Positions 11,551 to 23,289 of a stretch of DNA of 64,000 nt are shown piece after piece. The stretch lies in NCBI GenBank assembly GCA_958510825.1, contig OY294049.1, positions 27,052,986 through 27,116,985 of the forward strand, read 5' to 3'. The DNA comes from Brachypterus glaber. Lineage: Eukaryota; Arthropoda; Insecta; Coleoptera; Kateretidae. Within the stretch, counting starts at the first letter, position 1; the number at the start of each line of letters is the position of its first letter. The position numbers and the translations under genes are program-made. The notes under the pieces were generated by a model, which searched no databases, had not been told where the DNA came from, and saw only the letters and a program-made list of their open reading frames with translations.

Positions 11551-11811
11551 GAGGATTGGTGTAGTGGACTAACGCATCGTACTTGGCGAGTTTATTACAC
11601 AAATAGCCTGAGTTCGATTCTCACCGGCGCCGATTTGCCTTTTTCAGTTAATTAATAACTGAAATTTGGTGAAGGCGTAAGTGAAGCGGACACTCCCTAT
11701 AAATTGGTTCGAAAGTCAATTAAAGCCCGTTGTTCCCTCTACTACTAGCCCACACAAGTCCTGGACTTAGGGGATGCTTAATTAAGTAGAATAGTACGAG
11801 GTTAAACAAAA
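11551..11811 (+). mobile_element. tRNA-derived SINE, copy 2 (both promoter boxes)
   Basis: The head resembles a tRNA gene. An A-box-like TGGTGTAGTGG lies at 11557-11567 and a B-box-like GAGTTCGATTCT at about 11610-11621, followed by CACCGGCGCC as the acceptor-side remnant. A non-tRNA body of about 180 bp follows and ends near GTTAAACAAAATG. SINEs are transcribed by pol III and moved by a LINE's RT. The partner LINE cannot be told from this tail. Confidence 0.75.
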
Positions 11812-11987
11812 TGTAAAAACCTGAGACCAGGGGGCTAAGCCCCCCCTGGCCTTAGTTTGAGCCCCCATAGTGTTTTCGTTAAGCCCCTCCTGGCGTGTTT
11901 TAAGCCATCTACTTATGAACTTTTAACCTTATAAAATAAAAAAAATCTAGTGATCAAGATGTCTGCCGACATTTAAAAATAAAATTA

Positions 11988-12139
11988 GGGAACGTTCAAG
12001 TATTATGTAACGCTCCTAGGGGGGTGGGGGTCATTTTGGAGTGTTTCGCCCATGTTAATGGTATAGGAAAATAGCGTTACAGGGGGGGTGAAGGTCCAAA
12101 ATGATCATAATTTGCGTTACGTAATACTTGAACGTTCCC
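11988..12139. mobile_element. PIF/Harbinger-like MITE (152 bp) with TTA duplication
   Basis: GGGAACGTTCAAGTATTA at the left end and its inverse at the right end (…ACTTGAACGTTCCC) bound 152 bp. The flanks are TTA on both sides (11985-11987, 12140-12142). A 3-bp TTA duplication with GGG-starting ends is the PIF/Harbinger signature. It is non-coding. Confidence 0.75.
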
Positions 12140-12142
12140 TTA

Positions 12143-13740
12143 AAACTCATTGTGAAGTTATTTTAACCTTCACATTAGTATTTTTTTTGCCTGTGGCCCT
12201 ATAGATGATGTATGTTGTAATCACAAAAAACAAACGAGCCCCTGCGCCAGCCAAAATCTTTAGCCAAGTCCAAACCAAATGTATATTAGCTTTTTAAGTT
12301 TTAGGCTCAAAACATACGTGACCTTGAAATTTTTAAAATAATTTCCTGCGGGAAGATTGTTTTGGGTTGGCATTACAGTTTACACCATGTTTAAAATTCT
12401 AAGAACAAATTATATTTTAATATACTTTATAGTTATATCTCCTCTTATTCACTGCAATTAACTAAGACATAATTTTAACACGGTAAAAAATAACCTAAAC
12501 AAAAAACGACAAAAAAACTTTGTAGAAAATTAAACTTTAAAGCGAAGTTGACATTTGCACAGAAAACGTCAAGCGATAGGCTTTTGTTTGCTGTCCAAAA
12601 GAAAAAAAGTACAGGCCTCTTATGGGCCTATAAGAACACGCAAAATTCATGTGCCTATGAGCTTGTAAGAGTCGCAAAATATAATAAAATAACGAGCGTA
12701 TAATAACACTAGGCAACAAATATCAACTTTTTTTTGCCCCGATCGGAAAGTAAATTTTTCTTACTAATTCGAGGGCGTAGAATCCGAATCTGACCTTAGA
12801 AAAATTCCAGCACCTAAAATTTTTTAGATATAAGTTCAGGTAATAATGACGTTTTTTTTCAAAATCTTTAAAAAAAAAAGAGTAGAATTCTGAAAATTTT
12901 AGTGTATATTAAAAAAAATACGAGGAATTCAAAAATCTATATGTCAAGAACCTACTGTCAGAGTAAGTACGCGAAAAAAAATAAAAAGGTTAAAATGAAA
13001 GTGCAGAGTTTACTTAATTGCTCATTTGTGGCAAAACTATCAAAATTTTTTAAAAATTTTATAGAACTTAATTTGTAGATTATAAAATTCTCTACAAAAA
13101 TATTTATACAAATATTTTTTTATTTTGCTTGGTTTGTTCCTAAAAAGTAAATAAATGAAAAAGATATAAAATTAAAGTACACAGTGTAAACTTTTTTCCC
13201 GAGCCCAAAAAATATATTTTTCTTATCAATTTAAAGGCGCAGAATCCAAATTTGACCTTCACCATGTCTTATTTTTTAAATTTTAGTACATGCAATTATA
13301 CCAATTTAAAAATAATTTATAAAACAAAATATTGTGTATTTTTTTTTTGTTTTTTTTAATGGTTCTACATCATAAAAATGCTACTTTATTACATAAGAAC
13401 CATAATACGTAACATTTTTTTAGTTCATTTTTTACCCCCTAGTAATGATTTTTGACAATTTTTAGCATGAGTACGTGGCGATAAGCTTGTCCCCTTATGC
13501 ACCCTTCTTTTTACCCTCCACCCCTACTTAGTTTTGTCACATTATTCATTTTTTTTAATATTTTTTTTTTTTATAATATCCTTATTTATTCTTCCTATGA
13601 ATTTAAAGTTTCTATGTTTTAAGTTGGGTATTTTTTAACTAATATTGAGTCGCCGAATCCAAATTTGTCCTTGGAATATTTTTGTCTCCTATGATTTTAG
13701 AACAAAAGAGGGATAAAATAATGATAATAGTGTAATTGCT
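12143..13740. other. AT-rich stretch with three decayed related segments
   Basis: GCAGAATCCRAATYTGACCTT-like phrases occur near 12775, 13235 and 13645, suggesting a decayed tandem or dispersed repeat. No gene or intact element is seen. Confidence 0.45.
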
Positions 13741-13859
13741 ATTAATCAATGAGGGTGAATGTAACGACACGAGCCGATAAGCGAGTGGAGTAATCAGCCG
13801 AATGATTTATACGTGAGTAAAATACTATACTTTATCCTCAACCGAAACAAATTAAATTA

Positions 13860-14138
13860 AATTATTTTATAAAAAGTATGGATGGTGCGTCGATGTGTAA
13901 TTTTATGTACGTTTGGGTGCGTGTATTTTTTAATCGTTAGTTTTAATTATTTAACTTTTAAGTATTTTTTATATTCTACTACTTTTATATGTATAACTTA
14001 TATTCTCTTTTTTATCACGCACAAGCGAACGCTTTCTGTGATTATATGGTTTATTGTTAAAAATAGAGGTATAATGTAAAATAATAATTTAAACAATAAA
14101 CTCATCTTATCTTATCTCATTTTATCTTATCTTACCCA
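13860..14138 (+). mobile_element. LINE 3' end with (TTATC)n tail
   Basis: An AT-rich 3' UTR-like segment ends in AATAAACTCATCTTATC followed by TTATC units. The same tail type closes a LINE at 49937. No coding part is recognisable here. Confidence 0.45.
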
Positions 14139-14419
14139 CGGCCATTTCACAGTTTAAACAGTTTATTTTTACAGACCCGTGATTTACAGCCTATAATAGG
14201 CCTATAAATCACAGCCGCAGATAAAATATAGTTTAAAGTGTCTATTAATTTTTGCGTGTCCCCGATAACTGAATGCCTCGATCCAAGACCTGATTATTAC
14301 CAAGGCCGTGGACGAGTAATCCGGTAAAAAACAGTCGGATTTCTACAAAATACAAGTAACAGAATTAGTCAACATACAAAAACATGGTCTGGCATCTTCG
14401 ATTGATAAGCAACGCAATT

Positions 14420-15140
14420 TACACTGTAATAAAAGTTTTTTTTTATTATATTATTCACAAAACCTGCGCTAGGATAATATACGGTAGTTTCCCATTTAAA
14501 AAAAAAATCAAAAACCGTCCTAGACAAAAAAATATTGGATATAAATTTGTTTCATGAAAAAATAAGCAACTGTTTTTTCAAATGTCCGTCCGTCTCCGTC
14601 CGTATGTCCGTCTGTCTGTCACAATTTTTGTGAACAGGATAACTCAAGAACGAATAATCCGGTCGACTTGAAATTTTCAAGAAAAATCAAGCTCTACGAG
14701 GGGAAGATTCATATTGTTTCTAAAAGAAATTCCCCCTCCCCAAAAAAAGAAAAAGAAAAAAGATATAGAAGCGTAGCATTAGATACATATCTTCAAGGTT
14801 TTTTTTAATTATTTTTTAAGTATTTGTGAAATTCAATATACCATTTACTGTAAATAATATTTAGTGGAAGCGTAGCATTACATATCTTCACGGCTTATTT
14901 TATTTTATTTATTTAGTACATGGTAGAGTCATGGAGAGCCGAAAATAAGCTTATATGCTTGTATTTTGATTATTATATTATTCGCAGCGCCTGCGCTAGA
15001 ATAATGTTATAAGGTCGTTTCGAATTATCAAAAATTTTCAAAAATTATCCTAAACAAAAAATTGTCGAATATAAATTTATTTTATGAAAAATTAGACAAC
15101 TTTTTTTTTGATGTCCGATGTCACGATTTTTGTAGACAAG
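14420..15140 (+). repeat. Two direct copies of a repeat carrying (GTCCGTCT)n
   Basis: 14435-14690 and 14965-15155 share TATTATTC...CTGCGCTAG.ATAAT, ATATAAATTT and GATAACTCAAGAACGAATAA in order. The first copy has the GTCCGTCTGT stretch. Related pieces lie at 29395-29480, 29745-29830 and 55195-55370. Confidence 0.6.
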
Positions 15141-15149
15141 ATAACTCAA

Positions 15150-15405
15150 GAACGAATAAATAAATAAAATAAATAAATAAATGTTTATTTCAATATTTTA
15201 GTTTTAGTACAAAAACAATAATTTGAGCACCTAAACTTAAGTTTGTATTGTGCCCATTTTGATAATAAAATTTAATACAAGAATAAATCCTTTAATTTAG
15301 CTTAATTTAGTTTAGTTTAGAACTAATTACAACTAATGCAAAGTAAAAAAGAAAAGAAAATAAAAACACAAACACAAAATGCATAATATAAATGATAAAT
15401 TTGCT
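15150..15405 (-). mobile_element. LINE 3' end, minus strand, (AATA)n-like tail
   Basis: AATAAATAAATAAAATAAAT at 15157 precedes TGTTTATTTCAATATTTT. On the minus strand this is a 3' UTR running into a simple tail. No ORF is left. Confidence 0.35.
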
Positions 15406-15409
15406 TTGT

Positions 15410-16783
15410 TTTGATGTATAACACTTTATGTCTATCTCCCGTAGTTTTTGAGTTATTCAAGTTTTTAGAGAAAAATTATCAGTCTTCTTTTTTTTAAATT
15501 GGAGAAAAATTGTTTTGTCGTTTACTCGAGGGTTTACTTAATAATACTTAACCGAATTATCCTAAGCTAAGTCCAAACAGAACCCAAAATTTATACAAGC
15601 TGTCTTAGAAAGCAGGACAAATCTAACAAATTTAAAATAGCCAGAAGTCATTTTTTTTAATGGCACCTTATAGTTTTAGTTAAATAGAGAATTAAATTTT
15701 CTTTAAAATGAATATAGGGTACCCTATACCTAACATTGACCGTTTTCTAGTTATTTGCAAATTATTGTGAAAAAAGGCGAATTTCTGTAAATTTTTAAAG
15801 TCGTATTTAATTAAGTAAGTCGGTGAATGACATTTCGTTTTTATTTCTTTGACTTAAATGTCATCGTAATTACAGTGATAAATTAGAGTAAAATAATGGC
15901 AGAGGCTTTTTCTTACCCTGTTATTTTGGATTTATTAGCTATTTTCAGTGAAAATGATAAATTAATTAGTAGAACCTGCAGAAAATTTAATACAAAATAT
16001 CCTGATTTACCAAGACTGTAATATAAAAAATTTAGAAGAATTCACACAAGTTTTTCCCAATTTGGAAAAAGAAAACGCAGTGAAATCTCTAACAAAACCA
16101 ATTAGAAACAACGAAGATAATGAAGTCAATGTTTTGGGTTACTTTTATGCTCATCCACATGTCTAAATTCCTGCAACTAGTCACGACTTGGAAATTTCCT
16201 ATTCAAGCATTCAAAGAATCTTAAAAAAACACAAGATGCACGATTCCAAAAATCAAAAAGTACAGACCTTAAAACCTGATGATTTTCAAAAATATTTTAG
16301 CTAACGTCAAAAGGGACTTTACTTTTAACGTTAATATTAATGGTCTTTAAGGCAAATACCTAAATACAAATCGATTCATTTTTCAGGCCTACTTGATTAA
16401 CAAATATGACAAATTTTAATAGAAATACGGCTTTTTCACGATAAATAGCTCGAAAACGATTTATTCGTCTTAAAGAAAATTTAATTATTTATTTAACTAA
16501 GCAAAAAATATATAGGATGCTATTAAAAAAAATGAGTTATGGCTATTTTTAATTTGTAAGATGTGACCTGCTTTCTGAGACACACTGTATAAATTTTGAA
16601 ATGTGTTTTGGCTTAGGATCATTCGGTTAAGCATCATTAAGTAAACCGCAAAACAACTTTTCTCCAGTTTAAAAAATCAAGGAGAAATTATTTTTTATGG
16701 GAGCTTGAATTTGCTATTTTTTTTGCTAAAAACTTGAATAACACAAAAACTACCGGAGACAGACATAAAGTGTTAACATCAAA
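15410..16783. mobile_element. Mariner-like DNA transposon with ~300-bp TIRs
   Basis: Long inverted arms (about 15410-15720 and 16465-16783) begin TTGATGT..AACACTTTATGTC and stay alignable for about 300 bp. They enclose a DUF4817-type transposase relic at 15896-16310. Total length is about 1.37 kb. The arms have many mismatches, so the element is old. The target duplication is not certain. Confidence 0.7.
15896..16310 (+). pseudogene. DUF4817-type transposase relic
   Basis: From ATGGCAGAGGC the frame reads as an N-terminal HTH with the family pattern (…NDKLISRTCRKFNTKYP…). After in-frame stops and shifts it continues with ISYSSIQRILKKHKMH and VQTLKPDDF, which parallel SKTSVQRILKDEKMH and VQCLTPEDY in the transposase at 102-692. 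Only the DNA-binding half is left; the DDE catalytic core is missing. It sits centrally between the long TIRs, as expected for the element's own transposase. Function: DNA binding and transposition in an intact relative; dead here. Confidence 0.7.
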
Positions 16784-17188
16784 ATAAAGAAAATTTAATG
16801 CGAATTTTAAAAATTGAAAAATATATGGGGTGTTCTATTTAAAAAATCGAAGTTGTCCGGTACAACCGGAAGTGGCACAAGCATGAAAATATTTTTAGTC
16901 GATTGGACATATTCAAAAACTCCAAAGAGCAAAATATCAGATTTTTAAAACTATTGGTTCCCCATAAACTTTTAATAGACCACTTCCGTGAATAACCCTG
17001 TAGTATTATATATTTTTATATTAAATATAAAAGACTAAAATATACTTTTAGGATCCTCAAGCCATTTTTAAAAAGTACAATTCTCCACTAGAACGAATTA
17101 TGGGCCAGAAACCTCTAAATACTTGTACCCTCTAGATGTAGGTAAACATAGCGCAGGATTAAATCAAACTATGTTCACATATTGAACA

Positions 17189-17605
17189 CAGGGCCGTAGC
17201 TATGGGGGGATGGGGAGAGCCTCCCCCACCTATCTTGAAATCAAAAAAGTTGCATATTTCATGGGTTAAAAACATAAAAGTTGCATATTTCATGGGTTAA
17301 AAAAAAAATAAAATAATAAATTTTTAATTTTGGGAAAAAAAATTAAAAAATTAAATTTTAAGGCTTAAAAATATAAAAGTTGGGATTTTTAAACCTTAGA
17401 ATAAAACAATTTGCATATTTCCATATTTTTTCTAGGGACCTTTTTAGTTTAGTTCTGAACTTTTTTTTGAGTTTTGAGAAAGGGTGGGACTTTTTTACTC
17501 ATGAACTTTTTTTTGTTTTGTCGAGGAAAAAAGTTGTGTTTTTAGGCTAAAAAAAGTAATTTTTGACCTCCTCCCCCCCACCAAATCTCCTTCGCTACAG
17601 CCCTG
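17189..17605. mobile_element. hAT-like MITE with perfect 8-bp target duplication
   Basis: The ends are CAGGGCCGTAGC and GCTACAGCCCTG. Both flanks are ATTGAACA (17181-17188 and 17606-17613), an exact 8-bp duplication as made by hAT transposases. It is 417 bp, non-coding, with G-rich subterminal parts and short internal repeats (AAAGTTGCATATTTCATGGG). Confidence 0.85.
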
Positions 17606-17661
17606 ATTGAACACATGACAACTAACATGTTAAAATTAAAATAAATCATTTAAAAGCTTAC

Positions 17662-17861
17662 CTGATCAGACACCGTTATAGTTTCAGACTGGCTAAAATC
17701 TCTTATTTTCAACGCCAATTCAATCGCTTGATCATTGCATCCAGCCCGATAGAAACAAATGGCTGCAGATAAAACTAATGCTGGATTATTCGGAGCCATT
17801 AGCAGAGCTTTTCTCACAGCCCGTAATGTATTCTCGACGTCATGCAACTCCAGGAGAATAC
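17662..17861 (-). CDS. BBS4: BBS4-like gene, exon B (TPR repeats)
   Basis: This 200-bp coding exon is bounded by TTATTTTTAG on its 5' side and CAG|GTAAGC on its 3' side. It enters in phase 1 and leaves in phase 0. It encodes 66 residues plus a shared Cys, in two tetratricopeptide-like units (around ENTLRAVRKALLMAPNN and AAICFYRAGCNDQAIELAL). The order and spacing match BBS4 directly downstream of the segment encoded by exon A (55402-55573). BBS4 is a TPR subunit of the BBSome, the coat that moves membrane proteins through cilia; in insects it would act in ciliated sensory neurons and perhaps sperm. The frame is intact and the base composition is less AT-rich than its surroundings. The downstream exons (below 17661) are not found in the window. 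A different TPR protein is possible but less likely. Confidence 0.8.
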
Positions 17862-17994
17862 CTAAAAATAATCCGTGCGTCAAATAATGAAAATCTTAGC
17901 AAAAATTACTAAAATATTAATCAATATCGACTTGTAAATTTCGAAACCTTGTATCTCAAAAATCAATTTTCGGTTTCTGTACTAAACAACTCTG

Positions 17995-18860
17995 TAACTT
18001 TACAAACACCAATTTATTTTTCGAATATAACTAGGGGTGGGTTATACAGAGGTAAAAAATAAATAACTTTTTTGTATTAAGTTTTCCTCTAGGGCGTCAG
18101 AATTACAAAAATCTTTAGGGTTTTTGGTTATAAATCGGTTGTTTTTTGAGACAGAAAAATGTTTTTGGTGTCATTTCCTATGTTTTAGGGGACTACCAGT
18201 ACAATAAAAATGTCAGATCCAGTGTCACACGCAAGGGGGGAATGTAGGGTAATTATTTTCAATTTTTGTAACTTTTTTTTAGAAAATTTTGGTAGTTTTC
18301 TTGGCAATTTTTCCAGAATACAAATTGTTTTTTACAATATTTTTTTTTACAAAAATTAGAAAATTGCTATATAGGGGTTTTTAAGGTTTCTGAAATTGAA
18401 TCTGATGGTAATTATTTTCCAACTCCACCCCTGCAGGGGTGAGGGGGTAAATAGTCGACGGATATGAATCTTATAATAATTTTTTTCTAATTTCACCCCC
18501 TCAGGGATGGGGGTGGTGTTCGTGAAAACTTGTATATTGGGGTTTTTGAGGTTGCTCAAAAAAATTCTAAATTTACCCCCTGATGGGTGGGGGGTAGTTT
18601 TCGTGAAAATTTGTATATTGGGCTTTTTAAGGTTGCTGTAAGTGAATCGGATAATAAAAACATACTCCACCCCCTGAGGGGTTTTTGAGGTCGCTAAAAC
18701 TGAATCTTATAATATTTTTTTTCTAAGAGGCGGGGGGTAATTTTCGTAAAAATTAGTATATTTTTAAGGTTACTAAAAGTAAATCGGATAATAAAAAATC
18801 CATTTTACGCACAGAGGTAAAAAATGGGAAAGCTCTTACTCGGCAGTGTATTTTTATCGT
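17995..18860 (+). mobile_element. Repeat carrying the ~95-bp satellite (copy 2)
   Basis: After a unique-looking leader (17995-18330) come units with GGGGTTTTTAAGG, AATCKGATAATAAAAA and the CCACCCC/GGGGTGG palindrome (18360-18800). It ends GGGAAAGCTCTTACTCGGCAG at about 18829, the same end as the array at 8950-9560. A reversed piece lies at 57370-57600. Confidence 0.65.
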
Positions 18861-19257
18861 ATACAATATCAGAAGGTTTATATTTAATACGTAAATATCG
18901 ACAACTGCTTCCATTGTGCACCCTAAACCTATAAAATATATACCAAAAAAATATTTGGGTTATGTTATTTACGTGTTTTAAAATTCAAGTTTATATCTTA
19001 AGCCTTTTAAAAGTTAAAGGGGGCTTTAGACACGCACTGTAGAATTAGTCTTGTACTGAGTTACGGTAATCTTATTTATGCCGGTATTAAAGTAGAGTCT
19101 GGCCTTATAGGTGTTTATTATTATAAATTAATATATTTTGTAAATATTTCCCAAATAGACTATTCATAAATATTAATCTTTCATCAGCCAGTTTAATTTT
19201 AAAATTATAAACAAATCAGTACCTCCTCATAGTTGTTTATTAGGTGTTCCTAATTAA
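18861..19257. other. No feature recognised
   Basis: AT-rich DNA between the satellite element and the mariner-like element. I see no coding signal. Confidence 0.5.
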
Positions 19258-19899
19258 TACAGGGTGATTCAGAGTAAAATTTAGTTTTCAAACGCCCCCC
19301 CTATAAAAACTATAAAAGGTACAGATAGCGTACTAGTGTCAAAAGGTAGGTACTACCGTCAACCGGGGTGAAACCGATCAGCAGGGGTGAAACCAATCAT
19401 CACGTATATTTTGGCTAATGTTTTTAGTATTGGTAGTATACAGCAGTTCCTCGCGGCGAAAGTCGACAAGTTACTGCAGGAAATATCAGTATTTACGAGA
19501 ACGGGTACGAAGAAGGTTTATTTTGTCTGTCTGACTAGATACGTAGATTGTTTTAGATGTGTAAAAAGTAAAAAAAGTAGTTTTTGGAAACTTGTGGAAA
19601 CGTTTGGTTGTGTAGAGTCACAGAAAAGAGTTGAGAGAACGTGTTAAGTAAATTTGAGTTAAACTATTATCTGGCCCTAATAGTAAAAAGGTTTTAGTTT
19701 TTTATCAACATTTTGTAATTTTTTATTTACATTTTTATAAAAAGTGGGAAAATGGTGGAGTAAATTGGTCTAAATAATCTTTGTCATTAAAGTTTTTTTT
19801 GTGAGTTTTTTTTTGTATGAAATCCAAGTACTTTTAGTAAATCCTTCACACTAACCCCTCGCTCCCTCCCAAACCATTTAAGAAATAATTTTTGTTTAA

Positions 19900-20870
19900 C
19901 CCTTCGTTAGGCGCGCCTCTTTTTGTAAGGTGGTTAGGCTCGCGGTCTACACTTGTAGACCATTTCATTTTTTGTTTAAAAAAAAAACATATTTATATTT
20001 TTAAAAACCAAATATCTTACGTTATTTATTTGGTTGTATTTAAAAGTTATTTACATATTTTTTTCAAATTATTATTGTTTTAGTAAATGTTAAGGGTAAA
20101 AGAAAAATGATATACAATTCTAACATATATTTTACATCTGTACGGTAATTTGTAAAAAAAAATAAAAATAACTTAACAAACTTTCTGAAACTAAAACATT
20201 TGTTTTTTTAACATGTACGATTATAAAAAAAATAAAAAACACATAAATTAAAAGAAAAAAATATTATAAAATTTTACACGAAATCATGCAATATTTTAGT
20301 AACTCATGCGCCTTGTACATGTGCTCTTTGCAATCGTAGTTATGATATTTTGAGCATTTTTTTTTCGATTTATTTTTCCTTATTATGCACATTTAGTGTC
20401 CAAAGTAATTTTTAGTTTTATAGAACAGAAAATTACCTTATTTATCAAAAACATTACGTATGAGCTCTTTCATGTCCAAAAAGACTCGTGCCAGTGTCTT
20501 CCTATAAACTGCTATTTTTTTTGGTGGTAAAGACATATTGTATCTTTAATTTATCTTTAAACTAATAAACTAACTTTGAAAAACAATATTCACAAAAAGA
20601 AACCATAAAAACTTACACAAAATAAAAAAATGCAAAAATAAAAAAGGTAACGTGGTTAGTCGCGCGGTCTACAATCGTAGACCAGGCAGGTTTCAATATG
20701 AATAAAAACAATATTATACCCATTTAAAGTGTGAATTATTACTGATCTAATAGATTGATGCATAATACACAGCTACTCGAAGGGGCGCAAGCGTAAACAC
20801 TCCGTGTAAAAAGTTACCCAGCTAAAAAAAAGCATGGTCTACGATCGTAGGTCGCGCGCCTAACGAAGGG
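19900..20870. mobile_element. piggyBac-like MITE, family 1 copy A (971 bp)
   Basis: The termini are CCCTTCGTTAGGCGCGC and its inverse, with TTAA on both sides (19896-19899, 20871-20874). Subterminal palindromes GTCTACGATCGTAG-like and CTACACTTGTAGAC-like recur inside. It has no transposase frame. An inverted second copy lies at 25310-26274. Confidence 0.8.
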
Positions 20871-20934
20871 TTAAGATAATATGTTTCTTTTTGATAACAA
20901 ATACAAGTTTTTACTAGTTTTTAACGTTTTTTTT

Positions 20935-21360
20935 TTATTTAAAAACAAAAAAGTTTTTTTTATAGGAGTATAAATGATCGGTTTTACTCTCGAACACAGT
21001 TGTCCCCGAGCTCGCTTGGGTTAAAAAAAAATTCGAACCAAAAGTTAAGGTTGGATCCTTGTAGTAATCGGTTTGGAGATAATATATCCACCAACAGCCA
21101 AATCCAGAAAATTCGCTTTTGGCAGATAATGGTAACTCTTCTTTGAAGAGGTACATCTTTTACACCAATGATAATAGAAACCTGTTCAAGTGTATTTAGT
21201 TAGTATTTTTGACGCAGATTCCAAATATCTTTTCAAAACTAAGCTATCTATTTTTGTTACGGAGAAAAACATAAATAAAAAAATGGAAAATTCAAATTTA
21301 GGGTACTTTTAAGCATTTACTTTTATTTAATTTTAGTAAATATATGACTCTAAAGTATAA
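20935..21360. repeat. Left arm of a long inverted repeat
   Basis: This is mirrored at 23290-23655. The best-conserved part carries CAGTTGTCCCCGAGCTCGC, GGATCCTTGTAGTAATCGG and AAGAGGTACATCTTTTACAC. Further inward the arms fade. The ORF in it is not a known protein. Confidence 0.7.
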
Positions 21361-21599
21361 ATGAAGAAAACCTGTTTCTTTAACTTAATAAAAATGCTAA
21401 TTAGAACTTAATTTATTAACCATTTTAAATTTGGGAACCTTTAGAAAAATCGATTGATTTTGATTATATTTTATTTTGTTGAGTAGTGTGAAAATTGCAA
21501 TCCTTCAAAGTTTGACTTTTTAAATCATTTTATGGAATAAGTAAATCAGTGGTTATAAAACGGTTTAGAACATTGAATATAGTTCCTCCATCCGGCGGC

Positions 21600-22210
21600 G
21601 GTTCTAGGGAACCACGGCACTATGATACCAAATGTGTACTTGTTTGGGAATGATGCGAAACTCTCAACAAAATGAGGGTGCTAGGACACGAGGGTGTTGA
21701 AGGCAATGAGGCAGCAGACTCTCGTGCTAGAGAAGGGGCATACACTCAATTTACTGGCCCTAAACCTTTAACAAAAGCCACCTGGTAAAGTCTACCAAAA
21801 AATGGGAAGCCAAAATCATAGTTCGATATTGTAAAGACCAAAACTTAAGACAGGCCAAAATATTTATAAAATATGAACCTGAAAAACAAGAAAAGTGAAC
21901 TCAGCATTCCGGAAATAAAAACCAGTCATTGCCCTCTAAGATAACGCTTAAAAATTGACACCTGCTGTATATGCTCAGAAGCACCAGAAAAGGCCGAACA
22001 CATTATCTGCTTTTGCAAAGTCATTGTTTGCAAAAAGCTACTATATCGAACAGGTATATCCAAAATCTGCAGATATATCCCAAGTAGCCCCAAAAATACT
22101 TTTGGCCTTCTTGGGAAGCCTAAAGTTATATGTAGATTAAATTATGAAGGGGATTCACAATTGATCTCATTGGTCGCAGTGACTTGAAAGGTACTGTTGC
22201 CTCACAACCC
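21600..22210 (+). pseudogene. LINE RNase H and C-terminal relic
   Basis: One frame reads RVLGHEGVEGNEAADSRARE, the end of a retroelement RNase H domain (GH.G..GNE.AD), preceded and followed by stops. A later frame has CPLR, then ICSEAPEKAEHIICFCKV, like the Cys/His C-terminus of I- or Jockey-group LINEs. About 600 bp is left; the EN and RT parts are absent. The downstream text (GGTCGCAGTGACTTG, CCTCACAACCCC) looks like its 3' region. Confidence 0.7.
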
Positions 22211-22379
22211 CATTTGTATTGAATTGTATGATGTTTAAATATAACTTAATATTTTAAGGAGAGGCGTTCTTAGTAGTATCTGGCGAGCCTGCCTATTAAA
22301 ATCTGTTCGAACCCACTATGTTAAGCAACAATACGAAAAATGTAATTTATTATTAATAATCGGTAAAATATAATACATA

Positions 22380-22505
22380 CAGTTGTGTTTAACCATATTA
22401 TAATTTTTTGTCTCCATTTTCCAATTTCATTGCTGACTTTTGACTTATTTATGTGTATTTGTATACATTCTAAAGATGAATAAACGAATTGAATTGAATT
22501 TAAAA
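22380..22505 (+). mobile_element. LINE 3' end with (GAATT)n tail
   Basis: GATGAATAAACGAATTGAATTGAATT is preceded by an AT-rich UTR. The AATAAA plus short tandem tail is typical of CR1-like LINE ends. No coding part is attached. Confidence 0.45.
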
Positions 22506-23289
22506 TATAATACAAAACGAGGAAGCAGAGGAAACATTAGGGAAAATAAATATATATCCCCAATGTCAGAACGTGTAGATTTAGGAAATAGTTAGAATGT
22601 AAATTGAATAAAAATGAATTTCTAGTCTAATAAATTATCACAAATCAGTTAGTGATCACCGTTTTATTTCACCCTCTCTGATCAACTAAAGGACTAAATG
22701 TCTTCTCCATCCTGCTTATTCAGAGAGTTACCTGATGTAAAATATAACTTACAAGTCTGGGTATATTGCTTGGATTTGTAATAATTATATTAAAAAAATA
22801 AAAATACCGACAATAAAACGATTTTTTTTAAATAAAATTATTATGCTTTAATTTGCAAAAACTACTGTGCCAAACAAAATATTTTATTATTTTATAAGAT
22901 GTTAAAATATAAAACATAATAACTAAGGTTAAATTATATTTAATAAAAAATGGAAAAAAATAAATTTAAATTAAAATAAAATATTTAATCTTATTGCAAT
23001 ACATGTATTAATAAATAAAAAAAACTTTAGACAATAGTCTATGCTGGCTACACATATTTTAAATCATTACTTAAAACAAAGATGGGGTTGTCAGAGTTTT
23101 ATATAAATAAAACTTAACTTATTGAGAACCACTGCTTTAAAAAAGGACACTACCCAACAGACCGTAAGTTCATCAATGATACTGTAAAAATAGCAGTTAC
23201 TTTTTCAGGTTCTTAAGTTCAGAAAAAAATAATATTTTTAACTGTAAGTAGCGTATATATTTAGTTAAAAACATGAAATTTATTCAGGT
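22506..23289. other. AT-rich interior of the nest
   Basis: The sequence is low-complexity A/T with no coding match. It lies between the LINE tail and the right arm of the long inverted repeat. Confidence 0.5.

Noticed and set aside
11551..11640. A functional tRNA gene
   Set aside because: A and B boxes are present, but the sequence does not fold as a proper cloverleaf by eye, has an insertion between the arms, runs into a repeated SINE body and has a second degenerate copy nearby.
12537..14079. Short ORFs in 12.5-14.1 kb as small genes
   Set aside because: They are hydrophobic, AT-driven translations with no motif, repeat partner or splice structure.
19387..19647. 86-codon ORF as a transposase fragment
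   Set aside because: No HTH or DDE motif. It begins within the GGGGTGAAACC terminal repeat and looks accidental.
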